Shown here: positions 11,220 through 22,075 of the stretch, piece after piece
How the letters are laid out: the number at the start of each line of letters is the position of its first letter
How positions within the stretch are numbered: position 1 is the first letter of the stretch
Assembly: GCF_014196335.1 (NCBI RefSeq)
Contig: NZ_JACIDM010000002.1
Span: forward strand, 620,001 to 684,000
DNA: 64,000 bases
Direction of reading: 5' to 3'
Source: Brevundimonas lenta
GTDB taxonomy: Bacteria > Pseudomonadota > Alphaproteobacteria > Caulobacterales > Caulobacteraceae
The notes under the pieces: model-generated
What the model was told of the DNA's origin: nothing
What the model saw: the letters and a program-made list of their open reading frames with translations, nothing else
The model's database searches: none
Translations under genes and position numbers: made by a program

Positions 11220-12626
11220 GTGACCACTTCATCGATCGCCGCCACCCTGTCGCCGGGCTGGACCCGTGCCCTGCCCGCTGGACCGGACACCAAGGTCAAG
11301 GTCACCGACGCCTGGGTCCGCCTGATCGCCGGCGAGGCCTATTTCTGGGGCTGGCCGCTGACCAACATCTACACCCGGCGGCTCAACTTCCAGGACGTCC
11401 CGGAACCGATGCTGGCCGGACCGGCGCCGGCGGCGCCTCTGAACCAGGTCAGCATGCTGACCGACTATGTCACCCCGGACCAGCGGCTGGTCTGCTGCCC
11501 GAACCAGGACGTGGTCTACGGCGCCGGAAGCCTTGCGCTCGACCTGACGCCTGCGGTGGTCCAGGTGCCGGACTTCGGCGACCGCTTCTGGGTCTACCAG
11601 ATGGTCGACCTCCGCACCGACGGCTTCGTGCAACTGGGAAAGATGTACGGGACGACGCCGGGCTTCTACCTCGTGGTCGGTCCCGACTGGGCCGGCGAGA
11701 TCCCCAAGGGCATCACCGACGTCTTTCGCTCGCCGACCAATACCGGTTTCGCGGCGCCGCGCATCTTCCAGGATGACACCGCGGAGGACCGGGCGGCGAT
11801 CCAGCCGCTGCTCAACCAGGTGATGGTCTATCCCCTCAACCAGTTCGACGGGACGATGAAGACCCGGGACTGGAAGGGCATCAAAACCGTTCCCGGCGAG
11901 GAAGGCGGCGCGAGCGAAAAGCGGTTCGTGTTCCCCGAGACCTTCTTCGACCTGCTGCCGTCGATCCTGGACGACGCCCCGCCCCTGCCCGGCGAGGAGG
12001 CTCGCTACGCCCTGTTGCGCGGCCTGATCGCGGCCATCAAGGCGGACCCCACGCTGAAGAAGGCGGCGGTCGAGGCCGCGACGGCGGTGGAGGAGACGGT
12101 CATCCTGCCGCTGCTGCAGTTCCGCAACTACGGCCAACAGCTGCCGCACAACTGGAGCACCATCTCGAACGAGGCGGCGTTCGGCACCGACTATTTCACC
12201 CGCACAGCCGCCGCCCGCTCCAATATCCTGGTCAATGCGCCCAACGAGACGAAGTATTTCTACCAGGACCTCGACGTCTCGGGCGACCGGCTCAACGGCG
12301 CCAAGCGCTACACGGTGACCTTCGCGAAGGACGAGACGCCGCCGGTCAACGGCTTCTGGTCGCTGACCCTCTACAACGAGCACCACTTCTTCGCGCCCAA
12401 CGACCTGAAGCGGTATTCGCTCGGCACCAAGAACAAGGACCTCATCGTCGCTTCCGACGGCTCGCTGACGATCTACGTCCAGGCCGATCCGCCGTCCGAC
12501 GACAAGCGCAGCAATTGGCTGCCCGCGCCGAAGGACGCCGATTTCACCCTCTACGTCCGCAGCTACTGGCCGAAGGCGGCCGTTCTCGACGGCTCATGGA
12601 CGCCGCCGCCGGTTGAACGGACCTGA
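11220..12626 (+). CDS. DUF1254/DUF1214 domain protein, paralogue 1
   Basis: A 468-residue protein with the N-terminal DUF1254 region (AYFWGWPLTNIYTRR, CCPNQDVVYGAGSLALDL, FWVYQMVDLRTDGF) and C-terminal DUF1214 region (NGFWSLTLYNEHHFF to FTLYVRSYWPKAAVLDGSW). Many members are exported; here I see no signal peptide. The molecular function of the family is unknown. It starts with GTG at 11220, with GGAGG 7 bases upstream. It is followed after 17 bases by a shorter paralogue, so the pair is co-transcribed. Confidence 0.85.
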   Translation: MTTSSIAATLSPGWTRALPAGPDTKVKVTDAWVRLIAGEAYFWGWPLTNIYTRRLNFQDVPEPMLAGPAPAAPLNQVSMLTDYVTPDQRLVCCPNQDVVYGAGSLALDLTPAVVQVPDFGDRFWVYQMVDLRTDGFVQLGKMYGTTPGFYLVVGPDWAGEIPKGITDVFRSPTNTGFAAPRIFQDDTAEDRAAIQPLLNQVMVYPLNQFDGTMKTRDWKGIKTVPGEEGGASEKRFVFPETFFDLLPSILDDAPPLPGEEARYALLRGLIAAIKADPTLKKAAVEAATAVEETVILPLLQFRNYGQQLPHNWSTISNEAAFGTDYFTRTAAARSNILVNAPNETKYFYQDLDVSGDRLNGAKRYTVTFAKDETPPVNGFWSLTLYNEHHFFAPNDLKRYSLGTKNKDLIVASDGSLTIYVQADPPSDDKRSNWLPAPKDADFTLYVRSYWPKAAVLDGSWTPPPVERT

Positions 12627-12643
12627 TCCAAAGGAGAGATGAC

Positions 12644-13594
12644 ATGAACGCGCCTGTCCCGGTCACACCCGACAATTTCGCCCGCGCGGAGACCGACCTC
12701 TACTTCGGCAACGCCGTCCGCGAAGGCGGCTTCGGCAAGTTCCACCACTTCCGCGAGCCGATGCCGATCGACCATCAGTCCGTGGTGAGGGCCAACCGCG
12801 ACACCCTCTACTCGTCGGCCGTATTCGACCTCGACGCCGGGCCGGTGACGGTGATCCTGCCGGACGCCGGCAAGCGGTTCATGTCGCTGCAGGTGTTCGA
12901 CGAGGACCAGTACACGGTCCAGGTCGCCTACCGCGCCGGCCGCTACACCTTCGACCGCGCGAGCGTCGGCACCCGGTACATCATGGCCGGCATCCGCACC
13001 CTGGTGAATCCCGACGACCCGGCCGACCTGGCCGCCGTGCACGCGGTGCAGGACTCCCTCGCCAGCGAGCAGGCCGCGCCGGGCGCTTTCGAACCCTCGT
13101 CGTGGGACAAGGACAGCCAGGACAAGGTGCGCAAGGCGCTCGTCGAGCTGGGAACCACCCTCCCCGACACCAAGGGGATGTTCGGCCGTAAGGACCAGGT
13201 CGATCCGGTCCTGCGGCTGATAGGCTCGGCCATGGCCTGGGGCGGGAATCCGGAGACGGAGGCGCTCTATCTCAACGTCACGCCGCCGAAGAACGACGGG
13301 AAAGCGGTCTACCGCCTGAGGGTCAAGGACGTGCCGGTCGACGGCTTCTGGTCGGTCAGCGTTTACAACGCCGAAGGCTACTACGAGGCCAATGACCGCA
13401 ACGCCTATACCCTGAACAGCATCACGGCGAAGACCGACCCGGACGGCGCTGTGACCATTCAGTTCGGCGGCGCGGGCGACGCGCCCAACCTGCTGCCGAT
13501 CACGCCGGGCTGGAACTATATGGTCCGGCTGTACCGGCCACGCCCAGAGGTTCTCGACGGCTCCTGGACATTCCCGGAAGCGACCGAGGTCTAG
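12644..13594 (+). CDS. DUF1254/DUF1214 domain protein, paralogue 2 (short form)
   Basis: A 316-residue protein with the compact DUF1254 signature (GGFGKFHHFREPMPIDHQS, VVRANRDTLYSSAVFDLDAG, PDAGKRFMSLQVF) and the DUF1214 end (DGFWSVSVYNAEGYYEAND, YRPRPEVLDGSWTFP). It lacks about 100 residues of paralogue 1, mainly near the N-terminus, and has no signal peptide. AAGGAGA lies just upstream of the ATG. Function unknown; the tandem arrangement suggests partners or an expanded family. Confidence 0.85.
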   Translation: MNAPVPVTPDNFARAETDLYFGNAVREGGFGKFHHFREPMPIDHQSVVRANRDTLYSSAVFDLDAGPVTVILPDAGKRFMSLQVFDEDQYTVQVAYRAGRYTFDRASVGTRYIMAGIRTLVNPDDPADLAAVHAVQDSLASEQAAPGAFEPSSWDKDSQDKVRKALVELGTTLPDTKGMFGRKDQVDPVLRLIGSAMAWGGNPETEALYLNVTPPKNDGKAVYRLRVKDVPVDGFWSVSVYNAEGYYEANDRNAYTLNSITAKTDPDGAVTIQFGGAGDAPNLLPITPGWNYMVRLYRPRPEVLDGSWTFPEATEV

Positions 13595-13601
13595 ACAGCA
13601 A

Positions 13602-13631
13602 AACGGCCGGACCCGCGAAGATCCGGCCGTT
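13602..13631. terminator. hairpin between convergent genes
   Basis: AACGGCCGGA (13602-13611) pairs with TCCGGCCGTT (13622-13631) around a 10-base loop, between the DUF1254 pair and convergent ndk. It has short A and T ends on both sides, so it can act in both directions. Confidence 0.7.
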
Positions 13632-13654
13632 CCGATGTTCAGCAGTCGTGGGCC

Positions 13655-14074
13655 TTAGCCGACGATCTGGTCGTCCGAGAAGAACTGCTCGATTTCGATG
13701 GCGGCGTTCTCGAGCGAGTCCGAGCCGTGGACCGAGTTTTCACCGATCGACAGGGCGAACTGCTTGCGGATGGTGCCTTCGGCGGCCTGTTCCGGGTTGG
13801 TGGCGCCCATGACTTCACGGTAGGCGGCGACGGCGTTCGGGCCTTCCAGGACCTGGACGACAACCGGCTCGGCGGTCATCTGGCCGACCAGCTCGCCGTA
13901 GAACGGGCGCTCGGCGTGAACGGCGTAGAATTTCTGGGCTTGCTCGGTCGACAGCTTGACGCGGCGTTGGCCGACGATGCGCAGGCCGGCGCCTTCGATC
14001 ACGGCGTTGATCGCGCCGGTCAGGTTGCGGCGCGTGGCGTCGGGCTTGATGATCGAGAAGGTGCGTTCGGTCAT
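13655..14074 (-). CDS. ndk: nucleoside diphosphate kinase
   Basis: A 139-residue Ndk of normal size that equilibrates (d)NDP and (d)NTP pools through a phospho-histidine. [12 protein letters not shown] at the N-terminus binds nucleotide; the catalytic His lies in [10 protein letters not shown]. The start at 14074 gives [12 protein letters not shown]. The frame is open further upstream but the extra residues are not conserved. Confidence 0.97.
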   Translation of the reverse strand: MTERTFSIIKPDATRRNLTGAINAVIEGAGLRIVGQRRVKLSTEQAQKFYAVHAERPFYGELVGQMTAEPVVVQVLEGPNAVAAYREVMGATNPEQAAEGTIRKQFALSIGENSVHGSDSLENAAIEIEQFFSDDQIVG

Positions 14075-14113
14075 GGGAAGTGACTTCTTGTTTGGGAGAT
14101 TGAGGGTCGCGGG

Positions 14114-14142
14114 CTTATAGCGGCGCCCTCCCCGCTTTCCAA
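14114..14142 (-). promoter_or_regulatory. candidate vegetative promoter of ndk
   Basis: On the minus strand TTGGAA (14142-14137) and TATAAG (14119-14114) are separated by exactly 17 bases, with the -10 box about 39 bases from the ndk ATG. This is one of the better sigma-70-like matches in the window, seen by eye. Confidence 0.5.
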
Positions 14143-14217
14143 CCGCCTCACAATTTTGCCTCGATCGCCCGCCGAACGGCGTTGCAGACCGAAGCCGCAT
14201 AAGAATCTGACCGACCG

Positions 14218-16101
14218 ATGCTGCAGATCAATCGCCTGACCCTCAACGCCTGGGGCCGTTCGTTTCTGGACGACGCCTCCGTCAGCCTGCCGCCCGGCGC
14301 CAAGGTCGGCCTGGTGGGCCGCAACGGCATCGGCAAGTCGACCCTGTTCAAGGTGATCCTTGGCGAGCTGGTCGCCGGCGGCGACGAGGTCAGTCTGCCG
14401 AAGACCGCGCGCATCGGCTCGGTGGATCAGGAACACCCGGCCACGCCCGTCAGCGTGCTGGAGACCATCCTCGAGGCCGACGCCGAGCGCCACGACCTGC
14501 TGACCCGGCTGGAGACGGCCGAGCCGGAGGAGATGGGCGAGATCTGGGGCCGGCTGATCGAGATCGACGCCGACGCCGCCCCGGCGCGCGCCTCGGAAAT
14601 CCTCGTCGGCCTCGGCTTCAGCCAGGAAGACATCCAGCGGCCGATGTCGCATTTCTCGGGCGGCTGGCGGATGCGCGTGGCCCTGGCGGCGGCCCTGTTC
14701 GCCGAGCCGGACATGCTGCTGCTCGACGAACCGACCAACTACCTCGATCTGGAAGGCGCCCTGTGGCTTGAGGCGCGCCTGAAGAAATATCCGGCGACGG
14801 CGCTGATCATTTCGCACGACCGCGAGATGCTGAACGAAGTCTGCACCCACATCCTGCACCTCTCGAACCGCAAGCTGGACCTCTACTCGGGCAACTACGA
14901 CACCTTCGAGAAGACCCGGGCTGAAAAGCTGCGCCTGATGAGCGCGACCCAGGCCAAGCAGGAAGTCGAGCGGGCGCACCTGCAGAAGTTCATCGACCGC
15001 TTCAAGGCCAAGGCGTCCAAGGCCACCCAGGCCCAGTCGCGGGTCAAGAAGCTGGAGAAGATGGAGCGGATCGAGCTGCCGCCGGAGGAGCGCGTCGCGC
15101 CCTTCGTCCTGCCGTCGCCGGAACGTCCCCTGCCCCCGCCGCTCATCCGCCTGGAGCGGGCCAATGTCGGCTACGAGCCGGGCAAGCCGATCCTGAAGAA
15201 CCTCAACCTGCGCATGGACCTGGACGACCGCATCGGCCTGCTGGGCGTCAACGGCGCGGGCAAGTCGACCTTCGCCAAGCTGATCGCCAAGGCCCTGACG
15301 GTCGAGACCGGCGAGTTCCACCGCGACGGCAAGATGCGCGTGGGCTGGTTCCACCAGCACCAGATCGAGGCGATGGACCCGACCGACACGCCGCTGGAGA
15401 TCATCCGCCGCGCCATGCCCGAGTCCTCGGAATCCAGCCGACGCTCGAAGCTGGCGCGGTTCGGTCTGCCGTTCCAGAAGCAGGAGACCACGGTCGCCAG
15501 CCTGTCGGGCGGCGAGCGCGCCCGTCTGCTGCTGAACCTGGTGGCGATGGACTCGCCGCATATCCTGATCCTCGACGAACCGACCAACCACCTGGACATC
15601 GACAGCCGCCGCGCCCTGCTGGATGCGCTGAACGAGTACACCGGCGCGGTCATCCTGATCACCCACGACCGCTCGCTCATGGAACTGGTGGCCGATCGCC
15701 TGTGGCTGGCCGCCGACGGCACGGTGAAGCCGTTCGAGGGCGACATGGACGACTACGCCAAATTCGTCCTCGACCGCGCGAAGCAGGTCGGGATGAAGCC
15801 GTCGCAGGTGAAGCAGGAGCTGGTTGAGGAAGCCGCCCCGGCCCCGGCCGCCAAACCGCAGCAGAAGAAGGGCGGGCCCTCGCCCTCGACCCTGCGACAT
15901 GCGGTGAAGAAGGCCGAGGAGCGGATGACCCAGCTGACCGCCGAGCTCGCCCGCCTGGACGACGATCTGGCCAACGCCGCGGTCAGCGATCCGAAGAAGC
16001 TGGAGGGTCTGACCCGCGCCCGCGCGAAAGCCCAGGCCGATCTGGACGCCGCCGAGGCCGCCTGGGTGGAAGCCGAAGAAGCCCTCGCCGAGGTGGCATG
16101 A
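14218..16101 (+). CDS. ABC-F family ATPase (YheS/Uup-like)
   Basis: A 627-residue protein with two ABC domains and no membrane segments. Domain 1 has Walker [10 protein letters not shown] and signature SGGWRMRV, then [11 protein letters not shown]. Domain 2 has [18 protein letters not shown] and [11 protein letters not shown]. They are joined by a basic helical linker (about 235-290), and a C-terminal coiled coil (about 560-627) follows a Pro/Ala stretch. ABC-F proteins act on translating ribosomes; substrate class cannot be fixed here. It ends in an ATGA overlap with the DUF2164 gene. Confidence 0.92.
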   Translation: MLQINRLTLNAWGRSFLDDASVSLPPGAKVGLVGRNGIGKSTLFKVILGELVAGGDEVSLPKTARIGSVDQEHPATPVSVLETILEADAERHDLLTRLETAEPEEMGEIWGRLIEIDADAAPARASEILVGLGFSQEDIQRPMSHFSGGWRMRVALAAALFAEPDMLLLDEPTNYLDLEGALWLEARLKKYPATALIISHDREMLNEVCTHILHLSNRKLDLYSGNYDTFEKTRAEKLRLMSATQAKQEVERAHLQKFIDRFKAKASKATQAQSRVKKLEKMERIELPPEERVAPFVLPSPERPLPPPLIRLERANVGYEPGKPILKNLNLRMDLDDRIGLLGVNGAGKSTFAKLIAKALTVETGEFHRDGKMRVGWFHQHQIEAMDPTDTPLEIIRRAMPESSESSRRSKLARFGLPFQKQETTVASLSGGERARLLLNLVAMDSPHILILDEPTNHLDIDSRRALLDALNEYTGAVILITHDRSLMELVADRLWLAADGTVKPFEGDMDDYAKFVLDRAKQVGMKPSQVKQELVEEAAPAPAAKPQQKKGGPSPSTLRHAVKKAEERMTQLTAELARLDDDLANAAVSDPKKLEGLTRARAKAQADLDAAEAAWVEAEEALAEVA

Positions 16102-16349
16102 CGAAGGCGATCGCTTTCAGCCGGGAGGAGATCGCGGCGATCACGGCGAAGCTGCGGACCTATTTCCGCGACGAGCTGGACGTCGAGCTGCGCGACCTGC
16201 CGGCCGAAATGCTGATCGACTTCCTGGGTCGGGAGATCGGGCCGTTCTTCTACAATCGGGGCCTCTACGACGCCCAGGCCGTGGTGGCGAAGAAGGCCGA
16301 GGACATCGCCGAGGCGATTGCGGGGCTGGAGCGGGCCGACCCGAACTGA
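16098..16349 (+). CDS. DUF2164 family protein
   Basis: An 83-residue soluble protein with the DUF2164 layout: [32 protein letters not shown] and [17 protein letters not shown]. Function unknown. The start codon overlaps the ABC-F stop codon (ATGA), so its translation is probably coupled to that gene. It is 44 bases ahead of mutL on the same strand. Confidence 0.85.
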   Translation: MTKAIAFSREEIAAITAKLRTYFRDELDVELRDLPAEMLIDFLGREIGPFFYNRGLYDAQAVVAKKAEDIAEAIAGLERADPN

Positions 16350-16393
16350 GCGGCCTTCTTCCCTTCCGGCGAAACCGGCATACTTGCGAATCC

Positions 16394-18253
<1,860 letters not shown>

Positions 18254-18327
18254 GCAATCGGGCCACCTCGCAACCCGGACCGGTGCCATGGCTTACGTAG
18301 CGGGTGGACGCCAAGGAAGACAACAGC

Positions 18328-18912
18328 ATGGGATCGCCGCATGTAAGAGTCATGACCTCGGCCGATGAAGACGCCGCGGCTCAAACCGTCGTCCTGGCGT
18401 TTGCGGCAGACCCGATGGCGCGGTGGACCTGGCCCAACGCCCGCCGATACCTGGAGGCCATGCCCCGGATGGTTCGGGCGTTCGGCAGCAAGGCGTTCGA
18501 AAGCGGAACCGCCTATTGCACGGATGACTACGGCGCGACGGCGTTGTGGCTGCCCCCCGGGGTGCAATCCGACGAGGAAGGTCTCGGCGCGGTGATCGAA
18601 TCCACGGTCGCCAGGGCCCGCCGGCCCGAAACCGACGCCGTTTTCGAGCAGATGGCTGCCTTCCACCCGACTGCACCTCATTGGTACCTGCCTCTGATCG
18701 GCACGGATCCAGCGCACCAGGGCAAAGGCCTCGGAGACGCGTTGATGGCCTACGCGCTTGAACAATGTGATCGCGACCACGCGCCGGCCTATCTGGAATC
18801 CTCGAACCCGCGAAACATCCCTTTCTACCGTCGCCACGGCTTCGAAGTGATGGGCGAGATCCAGGTCGGTTCCTCGCCGACGCTCGTCCCGATGCTGCGG
18901 CCGCCGCGTTGA
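18328..18912 (+). CDS. GNAT-family N-acetyltransferase
   Basis: A 194-residue acetyltransferase. The acetyl-CoA loop is GTDPAHQGKGLGDALM, and YLESSNPRNIPFYRRHGFEV is the typical end of the fold. The N-terminal part (LAFAADPMARWTWP, YLEAMPRMVRAF) resembles GNATs of the puromycin-acetyltransferase-like type, but the substrate is unknown. ATG 18328 is chosen because AAGGA precedes it; a GTG at 18304 would add 8 residues. It lies 74 bases after mutL. Confidence 0.85.
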   Translation: MGSPHVRVMTSADEDAAAQTVVLAFAADPMARWTWPNARRYLEAMPRMVRAFGSKAFESGTAYCTDDYGATALWLPPGVQSDEEGLGAVIESTVARARRPETDAVFEQMAAFHPTAPHWYLPLIGTDPAHQGKGLGDALMAYALEQCDRDHAPAYLESSNPRNIPFYRRHGFEVMGEIQVGSSPTLVPMLRPPR

Positions 18913-18944
18913 GCTTGAGGACGGACTGGTCAAGAATACGGTCC

Positions 18945-19409
18945 ATGCCCTCCATCCTCTTCGTCTGCCTCGGCAACATCTGTCGCTCGCCGCTGGCCGA
19001 GGGGGCGCTGCGGGCCGAGGCCGAACGGCGGCGGATGGATGTCGAGATCGACTCCGCCGGCACCGGCAATTGGCACGCGGGCGAGCCGCCGGATCGGCGG
19101 GCGCAGGCCGTGGCGCTTGGACATGGCGTGGATATCTCGCGGCTGCGGGCGCGGCAGGTGCGGCCGGCGGACTTCCGGCGCTTCACCCACATCGTGGCCC
19201 TGGATCACGAGAACCTGGCCAATCTGAAGAAGCTGCGCCCGGCGGATGCGACCGCCGGGCTGAGCCTGCTGCTGGACTATGTGGAGGGCCGCGAGGGCCA
19301 GGCCGTCGCCGATCCGTGGTTCGGCGACGATGCGGGATTCGAGGTCACCTGGACCGAGGTGACGGCCGCGGCCCAGGGACTGCTCGCCCGTCTCAGCCGC
19401 GACCGGTGA
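18945..19409 (+). CDS. low-molecular-weight protein-tyrosine phosphatase family
   Basis: A 154-residue protein with the P-loop CLGNICRSP (Cys8 nucleophile, Arg14) at the extreme N-terminus and the general-acid loop DPWFGDD near residue 129, both in the canonical LMW-PTP positions. Family members dephosphorylate tyrosine, including on exopolysaccharide kinases, or related small substrates. Its 3' end overlaps the convergent small membrane protein gene by 17 bases. Confidence 0.9.
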   Translation: MPSILFVCLGNICRSPLAEGALRAEAERRRMDVEIDSAGTGNWHAGEPPDRRAQAVALGHGVDISRLRARQVRPADFRRFTHIVALDHENLANLKKLRPADATAGLSLLLDYVEGREGQAVADPWFGDDAGFEVTWTEVTAAAQGLLARLSRDR

Positions 19410-19686
19410 TCTTGCGCCAGATGCGCTTGCGGGCCTCGAACACCGAGACGCCCAGGGCGGCGGCGCTGATCCAGAACAGCAGCTCGGTCGAGACAGCGGC
19501 CACGATCGCGAGGATCAGGCGCGTGCCGCGATCGACGTCGAGGTACAGGCCGACGCCCAGCGAGATCCAGCCACAGACGGCGACGACCGCGACCAGCCCG
19601 GCCAGGGTCCAGAGGAATTTACGGCTGCGCTTCACGGCGCCCGCGGGTTGGGCTGCCGGGGTTTCGGGGATCGGGTCGGCGGACAT
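19393..19686 (-). CDS. small two-helix membrane protein, unknown function
   Basis: A 97-residue protein with a Pro/Ala-rich cytoplasmic start, a helix at about 25-47 (FLWTLAGLVAVVAVCGWISL), a second at about 57-82 and a basic end (EARKRIWRKITGRG). No family recognised. It is divergent from the sigma factor gene at 19780, so the 93 bases between them must carry both promoters. Confidence 0.6.
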   Translation of the reverse strand: MSADPIPETPAAQPAGAVKRSRKFLWTLAGLVAVVAVCGWISLGVGLYLDVDRGTRLILAIVAAVSTELLFWISAAALGVSVFEARKRIWRKITGRG

Positions 19687-19779
19687 GGGGGGAGGCTCCT
19701 GTGAAAATCATGCTCCTGAGGTGAAAGTCCCGGCCGATCGGCGAGTCTTTCATCCTGCCGACGCAGCGGAGCGTCGAAG

Positions 19780-20301
19780 GTGGTGAGACCGGGCGGTTTG
19801 GGCAGGGACGCGGGATTTGAGGCGCTGGTCGGCGAGCACGGCGCGATGCTGCGCCGCATCGCCGGCAGCTACGAAGCCGACCGCGAACGCCGGCGCGAGC
19901 TGGAACAGGACATCCTGCTGGCCGTCTGGCGCGCCCTGCCGTCCTTCCGGGGCGAGGCGCCGATCCGCGCCTTCCTCGCCCGCGTGGCCCACAATCGGGC
20001 GGTGACCCATGTCTCGCGCGAGGCCGCCGCACCGCGCCGCAGCCCGCTGGACGAGGCCCTGCCCTCCTCCGACCCGTCGCCGCTGGACCGGGTGGAGGCG
20101 GACGATCTGCGGGAACGGCTGGCGTCGGCCGTGCGCAGCCTGCCGCTGTCGCTGCGCCAGCCCGCCAGCCTGACCCTGGAGGGGTTCAGCCCGGCCGAGA
20201 TCGGCCAGATGCTGGGCCTGAACGCCAACGCCGTTTCGATCCGCCTGACCCGCGCCCGCGCCGAACTGCGCGCCCTGATGAACCCGGAGGCCCCGCGATG
20301 A
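19780..20301 (+). CDS. sigma-70 family (ECF-type) RNA polymerase sigma factor
   Basis: A 173-residue protein with region 2 (FEALVGEHGAMLRRIAGSY, ELEQDILLAVWRALPSFRG, AFLARVAHNRAVTHVSRE) and region 4 (LPLSLRQPASLTLEGFSPAEIGQMLGL, AVSIRLTRARAELR). It starts at one of two adjacent GTG codons (19780 or 19783). The 3' end overlaps the next gene as ATGA, the usual arrangement for a sigma factor and its regulator. Target genes unknown. Confidence 0.88.
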   Translation: MVRPGGLGRDAGFEALVGEHGAMLRRIAGSYEADRERRRELEQDILLAVWRALPSFRGEAPIRAFLARVAHNRAVTHVSREAAAPRRSPLDEALPSSDPSPLDRVEADDLRERLASAVRSLPLSLRQPASLTLEGFSPAEIGQMLGLNANAVSIRLTRARAELRALMNPEAPR

Positions 20302-20861
20302 CGCACGAACGGCCCGACGACTGGAGCGACCTCGCCGAGGTCTGGACCACCCCGAACGGGGGCGTCGAACCGACCGCTGAACTGGTGCGGGGCATCCGTC
20401 GCCGCGCGTGGCTGGCGCGGGTGAATTTCCAGCTCGAAGCCTGGGGGGCCGTGCTGGCAGGCGTCGCCGGCGGCTGGATCGCCTTCCGGCACGACGAGCC
20501 GTTGCTGGGCGCGGCGGCCTTCGTCTTCGCCGTCTTCGCCCTGGCCGTGACCCTGTGGGCGCGGCGGGGCGCCGAGCCCGGCGAGGCGGATACGCCGGCG
20601 GCGGCCCTGCGCACCGCGATCGGCCAGGCTCGCTCTGGCCTGCGTTGGGCGAGAGCCGGTCAGGCGACCACGGTGGCCGCCCTGCTGTTCGTGGTGGTGG
20701 TCGCGGTGGATGAGGGCATCGCCGGCAAGGCCTGGCTGTATGTGCCCGCGGGCATGTTCCTGACAGCCTGCTCGATCCTGTACGAACGCCACACCTGGCG
20801 CTGCCGACGGCGGATCGCCGACCATGAGGCGGCGCTGGCGGAGCTGGATCCGCCGGCCTGA
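20298..20861 (+). CDS. membrane protein coupled to sigma factor (possible anti-sigma)
   Basis: A 187-residue protein: an acidic soluble N-terminus of about 45 residues (DDWSDLAEVWTT), then four likely membrane helices (about 48-64, 71-88, 117-135, 141-156) and a charged tail. There is no HxxxCxxC zinc motif of classical ZAS anti-sigma factors. Its role is inferred only from the ATGA overlap with the sigma gene. It ends 2 bases before the convergent Kelch-type gene. Confidence 0.65.
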   Translation: MTHERPDDWSDLAEVWTTPNGGVEPTAELVRGIRRRAWLARVNFQLEAWGAVLAGVAGGWIAFRHDEPLLGAAAFVFAVFALAVTLWARRGAEPGEADTPAAALRTAIGQARSGLRWARAGQATTVAALLFVVVVAVDEGIAGKAWLYVPAGMFLTACSILYERHTWRCRRRIADHEAALAELDPPA

Positions 20862-20863
20862 CC

Positions 20864-21889
20864 TCAGAGGGTCAGCGCCTCGACGATGCCGGTCGCCTCG
20901 CCGCCGGACGCGACCGCTCCACCGGCGACCGCATAGACGGTGTCGCCGATGGCCGCCGCGGCGAGACCGTGGCGCGGCGTCAGCATGGCGGGGCCGGCCG
21001 ACCACGCGTCGGCGGCCGGGTCGTAGATCCAGGTCTCGCGGAACACGCCGCCGTCGCCGCGCCCGGCGAACCATTCGCCGCCGAAGGCCACCAGCCGGTC
21101 GCCGACCGCCGCCATAGCGAGGCCGCCGCCGACCTGATTGTCGGACGCTCTCGAGCGCGGAATGGGCGCCAGGGTGTCCCAGCGGTCGCGCTTGGGATCG
21201 TAGCGATCCAGCCGACCGGTCCCGCTGCCCTCGACGGTGCGGCCGCCCGCCACCCAGATGACGCCGTTCAGCACCGCTCCGGCGGCGCTGTTACGAGCCA
21301 TGGGATTGGGACGCGCGGTCTCCCAACTGCCGCCGAGGAAGACGCGGTGGGTGGCGATGTCGCGCTGGTCGGACCACTCGCCGTTAGCGGAGCCGCGGGG
21401 CGCCCGCCCGGTGATCAGATGCAGCGCGCCTTCGAAGGCGACGCCGACCGCCTCGCTCTGCGGCCCCGGCAGGGAGGGCGCTTCCTCCCAGCCATTGGTC
21501 CCGAGGGTCCAGACGTCGGTCATGGAGGTCCAGTCGCCGGCGTCGGTGCGGCCGTAGCCGCCGAGGGCGTAGACCCGGCCATCGCCGTTGGCGATCAGCA
21601 TCGGATGGTGCCGCGGCTCCGGCAGGGACGGTCCGAGGTCCCACTGATCGGCGGCGGGTGAATAGAAGGCGGTGCGATCCTCGATGTGCAGCCCGTCCGG
21701 GCGACCGACCAGGCCGCCGGCGATGACGATGCGGCCCTTGGAGACCGTGGCGTAGATCTCCTGCACCGGCCAGGGCATCGACTCCCGGGCGCTCCAGGCG
21801 GGGGCCGGCTCCTGCGCACAGGCGGCGAACGGGACCGCGGCCGAGGCTCCGGCGGCGGCGAGAAACACGCGTCGATCGATCGGATACAT
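20864..21889 (-). CDS. exported Kelch-repeat beta-propeller protein
   Basis: A 341-residue protein with a Tat-like start (MYPIDRRVFLAAAGASAA) ending in FAACAQE, so it may also be lipidated. Five to six Kelch-type blades follow, each with a GG pair and a Trp spaced behind it (YALGGYGRTDAGDWTSM, WVAGGRTVEG, VAFGGEWFAGRGD, YAVAGGAVASGG). Bacterial Kelch proteins include N-acetylneuraminate epimerases and sugar oxidases, but no catalytic residues can be assigned here. ATG 21889 is chosen because it starts the signal peptide. Confidence 0.8.
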   Translation of the reverse strand: MYPIDRRVFLAAAGASAAVPFAACAQEPAPAWSARESMPWPVQEIYATVSKGRIVIAGGLVGRPDGLHIEDRTAFYSPAADQWDLGPSLPEPRHHPMLIANGDGRVYALGGYGRTDAGDWTSMTDVWTLGTNGWEEAPSLPGPQSEAVGVAFEGALHLITGRAPRGSANGEWSDQRDIATHRVFLGGSWETARPNPMARNSAAGAVLNGVIWVAGGRTVEGSGTGRLDRYDPKRDRWDTLAPIPRSRASDNQVGGGLAMAAVGDRLVAFGGEWFAGRGDGGVFRETWIYDPAADAWSAGPAMLTPRHGLAAAAIGDTVYAVAGGAVASGGEATGIVEALTL

Positions 21890-22022
21890 GCCCCAGCCTA
21901 GCCCCACAGAGGCGGAATGCGCTATACGGCCGCGTCCAACCCTGTCGGGAAGCCTATGTCCGAGATTGCGCGAAAGGCCTGAGGCCTCGCAGTCACCGCT
22001 GTGAAGAGCCTCTGAACCACCC

Positions 22023-22057
22023 GCCGGCGTGAGTGCGCCGGCGTGAGCCTTCACGCC
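22023..22057. promoter_or_regulatory. direct repeat and hairpin upstream of the YjhX gene
   Basis: Two copies of GCCGGCGTGAG (22023-22033 and 22037-22047) are spaced 14 bases apart. The second overlaps a perfect 7-base-pair hairpin GGCGTGA/TCACGCC (22040-22046 with 22051-22057), followed by TTT. It ends 18 bases before the yjhX ATG and could be an operator or a leader attenuator. No function is proven. Confidence 0.35.
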
Positions 22058-22075
22058 TTTCCGGACCATTCTGAA

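Noticed and set aside
18328-18912. GNAT gene as the antitoxin partner of YjhX
   Set aside because: It is 3.2 kb away behind several unrelated genes, so a paired unit is not supported.
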